From: Scatophagus argus
Lineage: Eukaryota; Chordata; Actinopteri; Scatophagidae
Assembly (NCBI RefSeq): GCF_020382885.2
Contig: NC_058502.1
Span: 6,767,501 to 6,831,500 of the forward strand
DNA: 64,000 nt
Reading direction: 5' to 3'
The notes under the pieces are model-generated. The model made no database searches. It saw nothing but the letters and a program-made list of their open reading frames with translations, and was not told where the DNA came from. Made by a program: the position numbers and the translations under genes. Of the stretch, positions 57,401-64,000 are shown in pieces (position 1 is the first letter of the stretch; every line of letters begins with the position of its first letter).

Positions 57401-60400
57401 GGATGCTTTCGATCGTGGCTCTGTAAAAGTTCACGAGCAGCTGAGTAGACAGTCCAGTCCGTTTCAACTTCCTGAGAAAGAAAAGCCGCTGTTGGGCCTT
57501 TTTCACCAGGTGTGAGGTGTTCACTGACCAGGAGAGGTCAGAGGAGATGTGGATGCCCAGGAACTTGATGCTGTCCACCCGCTCAACCGCCTCCCCAAGT
57601 ATACAGACGGGAGCGTGATCAGTCTTCCTGGATCTCCTGTAGTCTACTATGACCTCCTTGGTTTTGCTGATGTTCAGGATGAGGTTGTTCCTGGAACACC
57701 ACTGTGTCAAGTTCTGGACCTCATCTCTGTAGTGGGTCTCATCATTGTTAGATATGAGACCCACCACAGTGGTGTCGTCCGCGAACTTGACGACCATGTT
57801 TGTGGGGTGGATAGCAGAGCAGTCGTGTGTGTACAGTGTGAATAAGGCAGGGCTGAGTACACAACCCTGCGGCGTGCCAGTGTTGAGGATCAGTGGGGCT
57901 GATGTAGACTCCCCTATCCTCACCACCTGGGGCCTGTTGGTGAGGAAGTCCCTGATCCAGGAGCAGAGTGAGTCTGACAAACCCAGGTTGTGGGGTTTCA
58001 GGGCCAACATGTCCGGGGGGGACAGTGTTAAAAGCCGAGCTGAAGTCCACAAATAGCATCCTGACATAGGTAGCTACACAATGAAGGATTGGAAACACAA
58101 ACAGCTTTATTTCCTGTCATTCAGAGATGCTAAACTGTTGGCTGTGTTACAGTAATGGTGTAAATGTGTTTGGGGATTTTGTGGTCCTTGGGCTTTTGAT
58201 GAAAAACTGTGGGCTTGAACTTGTGGCTTTCACAAGTTTCCGACTTTGCTCAGACAGTCAGGAGAGTGTGAGTGCGCTATAAAATGTGACTGGATCGGCC
58301 TCCTCTTGAATTGTGTATTGAGATGTCAATCAAGTTGCGTGGTTGAAATCTGGGAAATGACTGAGAAATGAGTGAATACATTCCTCTGTACATAATTGTG
58401 ATGAGTCATTGCATACAATAGCCCAGCTTGTGATATGGTGACTGGGGCTTTCCGAAGAAAATAAACATCTTACCTTTTGAGTTTGCTTTTATTTTTGCTT
58501 TTGGTGGAGTGTTTTATCTCACTTATTAATTCACTGCAGTACTTGTTGAGGAGACCCATAACATGATCTTAATACACTTTAATAGAGTACATATTGAAGT
58601 CATGTCTTTATCGTCATTCTCTAGTTTTCGTCCTTTTCACTGGTACAAAGAGTTTTGGCTGTGGCTCAGTTGAATTTGCTTTCTGATTGCTCATTCTGAC
58701 AAGTCACAGCAGGAAGCTCACAGTTGCATTGAAGATTGCTTTACTGATTATCTGATTATGCAAGGTGGTTCATTGCGACAGTCTAAAAACACTAAAAGGG
58801 TTTTTCCTGCACTAACAAGTCAACATGTCTGCTGTGTTGCCATTTTTTTTTTTTTTTTAAACAGACGCCAGCATATATGATAATGAGCATTAACATGCTG
58901 CTATTTGGGTGCATTTCATTGCACTGTGCTTTGTGTGACTTTCTTATCTTGCTTTTACTTTCTGTGCAAAAAAAAATGTGTCTTTGTGTTCTGCCTAATA
59001 TGTTGTGTGCAGTATGAACTCATTTTGAAAGCGTTTTGCAGCAGCACTGACGAACGTTTTCATCTGTTTTGCGTTTCTCACATGACCAGTAACCTCATTT
59101 TTTTTTTTTTTTTTTTTTAAAAGCCTGACAACATCTGCTCTCTTCCTGCTTCTGGAAGAGGTTTTTGCTTTGTATACATTAGTCTTGTCTGCTACTGCTG
59201 CCTTTGGTTTTTAAAGTGATTACAATCTGCATCAATCATAAAATAAACATGATGTTCCCAAAGAGTTGTTTGTTTTGACCTTTTTGTAATTGGTTTACTG
59301 AAATCTCTTGCCCAGTTTTAATTTAAAATGATGGATAAATCTAAAAGGCCGAAAAAAGGGCTTTGAAAACTGTTCATCTGAACTGTGTGTAAAGCTGTGT
59401 GTTCTTCTGTGCAAACTGCAATGCGGTTATGTTAAATAAAGGTTTTTTCCCAATTCTCACAGGTGGTGTGTAATTGGTTAAACTTATTTGAATACTTGCT
59501 TTGAGGAAGTTCAGATCCATTTCCTCTTGTCAGTATACAAGAACTTCTACACTTTCAGTTTGCATTAAGAAACACCTAACAAACTGGTTAGAAACAGAAG
59601 TTAAAATCGTGAAATGAAATAAATGAAATTTTGTGTGTGTATGTGTGTGTGTGTGGGTCGAGAGTCACACTGTGGTAACATCCCTCAGCGACCGACTTTG
59701 CTGTTGCGGTTATCACTTCTTTTACAGTACACATGCTTGAATCTGTGATTTCTCTTTCACTCTCATGAAAGTTTGCTGGTGTGCCTATGTGTGTTTGTGT
59801 GGGTGTGTGTTGTCACGTGCCTGCACATAAATGTTAGTTCACAGAGGAATTGAAACTTCATTGTTCTTTTTCTCATGAGTTAACAGGTGACTCAAATGTT
59901 TCTGCATGAAAGTGTGTCCAGTAACGTACAAAAAGTGTCACTGAAGCCTTCATTGTCTTGTTTATTGAGCTTTTAAGTTCAAACACCAAGCCAAAGTCAG
60001 CCTCTTTTTTCTTTCTTTAATGCTTTAATGCTTAATGCTTAAAGATAAGTTGTCATCAGCGTGATAATTTGATAATGTGCGCACCTGATCTGAGGTGGTG
60101 TAGTCACTTAAACCAAGTGCCATCTGTTCATTTATTTTGACAGCAAACCATGTAAACCCGCATGTCTGCAGCCTGCATGAGAAATGTGCAAGCATGATGG
60201 CCATTGCCTTTTGTTATTTGATGCTGTGATTACAAAAACTCAAAAGCAAGAAGAAACAACAACAAAAAAAACCCAAAACAACGCTAGTGTGTCTGTCTGT
60301 ATGTTTGCCGTGTGTGGACACAAAAACTGTGCAGTGCTGTGAAGCATGTCCTGTAATGAATAAAAAGTTGGATGTCCACAGTACTGATCAGAACTATTAA

Positions 60401-63400
60401 AGTTACTTATTCTCCTTGTAATGCTGTTAAAATCAAATTAAGCTGTTTAGTCACGGCAGGGGATCAGTTACCAAAGGGTGAAAAGGGAGAACATTAGCCT
60501 GTGTTTTGTGCTGTGCGTTTGCTGCTTTGGATTTGAGGAAGCGTGTGCACTGAGAAGGCTGTTTGGAAACGTCTTTATATTTTGAGTTTTTCTGTCTTGC
60601 AGAAATTTTTGGTCATATTTTGAATAACACAGTGCAGGAGCAAAGCTGCATTTCTGCCCGATAGATAGATAGACTTCATTGATAGATAGATATACTTTAT
60701 TGATTCCCAGACTGGGAAATTACAGAATCTCCTGACAGTCAAGATTAAAGACACTAATGTGTATCTGCACTAAAATCCAAAATATGTCCTGATGTTATGC
60801 TCTTGGACTTGGGGTGTACAGTATTTTAGTGTTATCTAGGCCACTGTGTGTTTCTGTGTGGAAGAATACATAGACCCATTGCAAGAGCTTTATATTGTGC
60901 ACCAGTGCCCTCTAGTGGTATGTGTCTGGCCCTAAAAATGACTCCAACTCAGGTCAAACTCACAAATGACCTACATGATAATGAAAGATCTCTTTTACCC
61001 AGGATGGCACTTGGGTTGGATGAGAATGTGTTATTTAGAAACCCATAGCCTGATAATAAAAAGAGATCTGCAAGGGAGCAGGACATCTGGTTGTGCTGTC
61101 TGATGTGTGCTGGTCTGATATTGATTCAGTCATTTTGAAGGTGTACAGTGTGAACTTTGAATGCCTCAGGATATCTGCAGTGTGGCATCTCTGTTTCTGT
61201 TTCCACAGTGGAGCCGCCGACCAATGTGACCCTACACTGCCGAAACATGAGCAACTTTGTGGAGTGGAGTTATGGCCAGCCAGTGCCAGGACTTAGATTT
61301 CAAGTTCGTGCTTATTCACGGTCAAGGTCAGATAGAAATATCTCTTTTTAAACGTAAAACCTGCTAAATATCTGTGTTTGCTTGTTCATTACCACATTCT
61401 TATTAAGTTATGTCTACTTTAAACTGTACAAACAAACAGCTTGCAATAATGTTATCTCTAATCTAAGTAGTAACACTTCATTTGACAAGCATTTTGTCCA
61501 GATAAGATTCATTTCGGACATAAAGAACATAGTAATGCTCATGGGAACACACAGCAGCATCACTGCTGGAAAGTAATTCATAGTTGGAGCAGGTGGACAA
61601 ATCATTGTAGTAGTTGCTCTTTTAAAAATCAGAGGGTAGATGGATGGACACGCATGCTTGGTTGGAGCCTGAATTGTTCATGAATGTGCATTGTTAACAT
61701 ATACAATGTGAAGTTATCACTACCATCTTTCAAACTCCTCTCCCCAGTTTGTAATACAGACTTTCTGTCACAAATTTTTGATAACTTATGCCATTACCAG
61801 AGGTGTTTGCTCATAATTTTCTCTGGACGGAGAATAATAACGTTTCTCTCATGTTATTTGTTTCTTCAGTTCTCCTCGTGAGCTTTGGGTGGACCCACCA
61901 GCCTCACAGGCTGATGTTTCGTTTCTCTCTGATCCACGTGATTCTTACTATATTACTGTAATTGCTGTTGTCGGAGTGAATAAGTCTGCGATTGCGCCTC
62001 CTAGCGGAATCACTTTCAGCTACTTCATGAATTCTCCAGCACCACAGAAATGTGAGTAGTAATGTCAGTATTCACCAAAATTATGATGAGAAAATTTTCA
62101 ACAGGACAGAACTGATGAGTTCACACTCTGATCCATCTCCTCAATATAAAAAAATAGTGTGGAACAACTGGTGTTACTTTTGATTTTCAGTGTGGTCAGA
62201 CAGTGTGTCTTGCAAACTAATTCTTACATGTGTCTGTAAAGGCAGGGAAAAGGAAGACTATTTGTCAGTGTTTACATGAATGTAAATGACACGCCTTGCA
62301 AATGTTTTACAATGGATTTAATGCTCTCAGTGTGTCTGTTGGACCTTTTAGTGTATTTTAGTGAGAAACACAACTTTGTAACTTATATACCAAGTTACTC
62401 ATACTGTAAAATCAGACTAGATGTTAGCTGTTCACGTCTTTATGTCTCAATCAAATAAAGTTTGAATTTAGAAGTTTTTTGTTTTTTTTTAAGTTGATTA
62501 TGTCGACATTCAACCACTGATTAAGTCATGTTCATGTTGACTTTTTCAGGTTTTTTGGACTTCCCACCAGTTAATGTCACTGCCCACCACGATGGCCACG
62601 TCCAGTTCAGTTTCGTTCATCCGTGGTTGTTGTATAACCATGTGTTGCCTGGTGGTCGCAGTTCAGAAACTAGGAAGAAGAAAAGCCATAATGCACACAT
62701 CAGAGAGCCGCTGCCTGAACTCACATATGACGGTGTGATCATCAATGAGGTCAGTCTGCTCACAGTTCCATTCATCTGCCTGTTATGCAGTTGCGGAAAC
62801 AATAACCGCAGAGGAAATATGATGCACACTGTTGTCAGCTTCCTTATGTAGTTCTAACAACGCCCAACAATAATATTGCATATATGCCATTAATATATTA
62901 TCACTATTAATTAGTAGTAGCAAAACTCATCGCGCCATCTTATCGATGCTGCTGCGCTGTGTTGTCATATTGCACCATACTTGTCTGATGACTTGTCTGC
63001 ATCACTGTTGTAATGCTGTTGGCAATAAAGGTTAGACTACAGCCACACCTCAGATTTCTTCATTTGCACCATTAAATCACAATATTTTATTAGAGATCTT
63101 CATTTACCGTGTTGATAGTTAGAACTCAGGTTGCATTATTTTCTAACTCATTTTGATCAATTGCTGGTTCTGACACTGATACATGCATACTGCTTTTCAT
63201 CTAATTGCACAGAACATCAAGTCTCTGTTTGTGTAGTAGAATTAACATACCGGTATTCTTAAGTCTACTTTTATCATGGTGGCCCTCTGGCACTTCCGGA
63301 CAAAAAAAAAAAAAACCCTTTTTAAAAGGCGCACATTTGCTAATGCTTACAATTAAAGCATCATGTCGCCATATCAGCAACAAATGTTGATTTGGGTCAG

Positions 63401-63926
63401 ACAGACACCAGTGTTTCAGTTTAAAGCCTTGATCTGTCTACCTTTATCTGCCTTTATCTATCCTTTATCTTTAACATGACAACGTTATTGTGCATCCCTA
63501 ATAATTTACTATATGTTATTATTTATGTCACCCGAGGGTGGGTCATGGGAAGTAATTTGTCCAGTCAGCATAGTCATCTAGTTGGCTACATCACGGTATG
63601 GTCAGCTAGCGCAGATCTGCCTGTCAGTGAGGTTGTGTTGTAAACAGCAGCAAAAGGACAATAAATATTGCAATCTCTGCGAAAATAGATTGTGGACTCC
63701 TTCTAGATCGATTGCAGTTTGATTGAAGTTGAGCCTCAGTGCTTGTTGTTTGTGCAGAAGAAGCCACCTCAGCTCTTCACCTGTGAGACCCAACTGTGTG
63801 AAGCGAAACTTGCAGCGGATCCTGCCGACAAGTACTGTCTGAGGATCACGGGAGTGATGGAGAAAATGTTGGTTAAAGCCACACAAGATTACTGTGCAGT
63901 GGCAACATCAAAACCAACGCATAACA
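54370..63926 (+). CDS. ifngr1: Interferon-gamma receptor 1 (partial, 5' five exons)
   Basis: The ligand-binding chain of the type II interferon receptor, a type I membrane protein. Coding exons are 54370-54436, 61209-61326, 61870-62051, 62550-62749 and 63758-63926, joined in frame (about 245 codons) by GT-AG introns. Exon 1 gives a signal peptide ([21 protein letters not shown]). Exons 2-3 form the first fibronectin-III domain ([42 protein letters not shown]). Exons 4-5 form the second ([43 protein letters not shown]), whose F-HP and paired-Cys pattern matches IFNGR1. N-glycosylation sites include NVT, NMS and NKS. The membrane span and the JAK1 and STAT1 docking sites lie beyond the window. 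Fish crfb13 and crfb17 are the candidate orthologue names. Linkage to olig3 supports IFNGR1. The exon 5 donor (GTTGAG) is my least certain junction. Confidence 0.85.
55613..55640. repeat. Perfect 28-bp palindrome
   Basis: ATTCATAACCAATT is followed without a spacer by its own reverse complement, AATTGGTTATGAAT. The flanking bases no longer pair. It could extrude a hairpin or be a symmetrical protein site containing two CCAAT-like words. Confidence 0.9.
56014..56358 (-). mobile_element. tRNA-derived SINE, minus strand
   Basis: On the minus strand the head reads GGCAGCCGTGGCCTAGAGG, then a GGA/GAG repeat, GGCTTGTAACCGGAGGGTC and a B-box-like GGTTCGTTTCC (complement of 56276-56286). The element ends in a TTTGAAGTGAAGTTGAG tail near 56014. 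The layout matches a common teleost tRNA-derived SINE. The A-to-B-box interval is swollen by a (CTC)n microsatellite at 56311-56340. I found no clear target duplication, so the copy is probably old. Confidence 0.7.
56893..58070 (-). mobile_element. 5'-truncated L2/CR1-like LINE with frameshift
   Basis: The C-terminal reverse transcriptase of a non-LTR element. It reads [11 protein letters not shown], then [16 protein letters not shown] and FADDT (catalytic motif, about 57772-57788), then [29 protein letters not shown] and a C-terminal Cys-poor tail ending RLRDSFFP. The first part (about 58020-58070) is one frame away from the rest: a run of C residues (G on the plus strand, 58015-58020) carries an extra base, so the protein is broken. 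The 5' end is lost before the RT domain starts. The 3' UTR ends near 56893 with an AATAAAGACTCTTGAATC tail, as in fish L2-type LINEs. The insert lies antisense within ifngr1 intron 1. Confidence 0.85.
60659..60725. repeat. (GATA)n-tailed LINE/SINE remnant
   Basis: GATAGATAGATAGACTTCAT and a second GATA run precede TACTTTATTGATTCCCAGAC and TGGGAAATTACA. This looks like a short 3' tail of a fish retroposon; the family is uncertain. Confidence 0.5.
61209..61326 (+). CDS. ifngr1: ifngr1 exon 2 (first FN-III domain, N part)
   Basis: Acceptor TTTCCACAG and donor GTCAGA. Encodes [20 protein letters not shown] and continues to SRS; leaves two bases. The conserved Trp and the WSYG motif fit class II cytokine receptors. 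Confidence 0.8.
61870..62051 (+). CDS. ifngr1: ifngr1 exon 3 (first FN-III domain, C part)
   Basis: Acceptor TTTCTTCAG and donor GTGAGT. Encodes [20 protein letters not shown] through [15 protein letters not shown] to [12 protein letters not shown]; leaves one base. Confidence 0.85.
62550..62749 (+). CDS. ifngr1: ifngr1 exon 4 (second FN-III domain, N part)
   Basis: Acceptor CTTTTTCAG and donor GTCAGT; ends in phase 0. Encodes [27 protein letters not shown], a basic KKKSH stretch and [11 protein letters not shown]. Confidence 0.85.
63758..63926 (+). CDS. ifngr1: ifngr1 exon 5 (second FN-III domain, C part)
   Basis: Acceptor TTTGTGCAG. Encodes [20 protein letters not shown] through KYCLRITGV to DYCAVATSK. 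An in-frame TGA follows at 63929-63931, so I place the donor at GTTGAG (63927). If that donor is unused, the transcript would encode a soluble ectodomain. Confidence 0.75.
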
Positions 63927-64000
63927 GTTGAGTAAAAAAAAAAAAAGTGATTTTCTTGCTTTGCTTTTCTAGCTGAGATTGTGAAAATACACAATAGCTT

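Larger units (their letters stand above)
54437..61208 (+). other. ifngr1: ifngr1 intron 1, repeat-filled
   Basis: A 6.8-kb first intron, far longer than the others (about 0.5, 0.5 and 1.0 kb). It contains a 28-bp perfect palindrome (55613-55640), a minus-strand SINE (56014-56358), a truncated L2-like LINE (56893-58070), poly-T tracts near 58843-58858 and 59098-59118, (TG)n near 59633-59655 and a GATA-rich LINE or SINE tail (60659-60725). I see no other gene inside it. Confidence 0.75.

Noticed and set aside
54370..63926. Identity as il22ra2 (soluble IL-22 binding protein) because a stop follows exon 5
   Set aside because: The FVHPWLLYN and TQLCEAKL...KYCLRITGV...DYC patterns fit IFNGR1, and a usable donor lies just before the stop.
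1..64000. CRISPR arrays, operons, bacterial terminators
   Set aside because: The DNA is vertebrate. Tandem repeats are microsatellites without spacers, and genes have introns and poly(A) signals.

Overview
The window is vertebrate nuclear DNA, almost certainly from a spiny-rayed (percomorph-like) teleost fish. It is mostly non-coding and rich in (CA)n and (CT)n microsatellites. It carries fish-type repeats: a Gmr1-type LTR retrotransposon, tRNA-derived SINEs, an L2-like LINE and an RTE/Rex3-like LINE tail. Its three host genes all have fish-like sequence. Family names were assigned by reading the translations; no database search was run.

Layout: 1-20252 is a gene desert with microsatellites, a MITE-like repeat, a (TG)n-bounded GTGGGGAC repeat and several stretches that look like conserved non-coding elements. 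20253-26825 is one complete LTR retrotransposon (LTRs 20253-21253 and 25827-26825, 5-bp target duplication GCTTA) with a single intact gag-pol frame. 26831-29140 is intergenic. 29873-30757 (minus) is a single-exon Olig-family bHLH gene, best read as olig3, with a TATA box upstream and a likely poly(A) signal downstream. 31053-47540 is intergenic with regulatory-looking blocks and old repeats. 47897-48724 (minus) is a secreted-protein gene resembling C21orf62/EPCIP. 54370 to the right edge (plus) is the 5' part of an interferon-gamma receptor 1 gene (ifngr1, crfb13/crfb17 type). Its five visible exons encode the signal peptide and both extracellular fibronectin-III domains. The membrane and JAK/STAT-binding exons lie past base 64000.

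The olig3-ifngr1 neighbourhood matches human 6q23, where OLIG3 and IFNGR1 are adjacent. The EPCIP-like gene between them is unexpected, because in mammals C21orf62 sits beside OLIG2/OLIG1 and the IFNAR/IFNGR2 cluster on chromosome 21. The simplest reading is that an Olig-EPCIP-class II cytokine receptor block predates the vertebrate genome duplications and this fish kept an EPCIP copy on the olig3 side.

The most striking element is the retrotransposon. Its pol order is protease-integrase-reverse transcriptase-RNase H, the copia-like order of the unusual Gmr1 group inside Ty3/gypsy, rather than the normal gypsy order. The copy looks very young. The LTRs differ, as far as I can see, by a single CA unit, and all catalytic residues are present except for an odd DTA in place of DTG/DSG in the protease.
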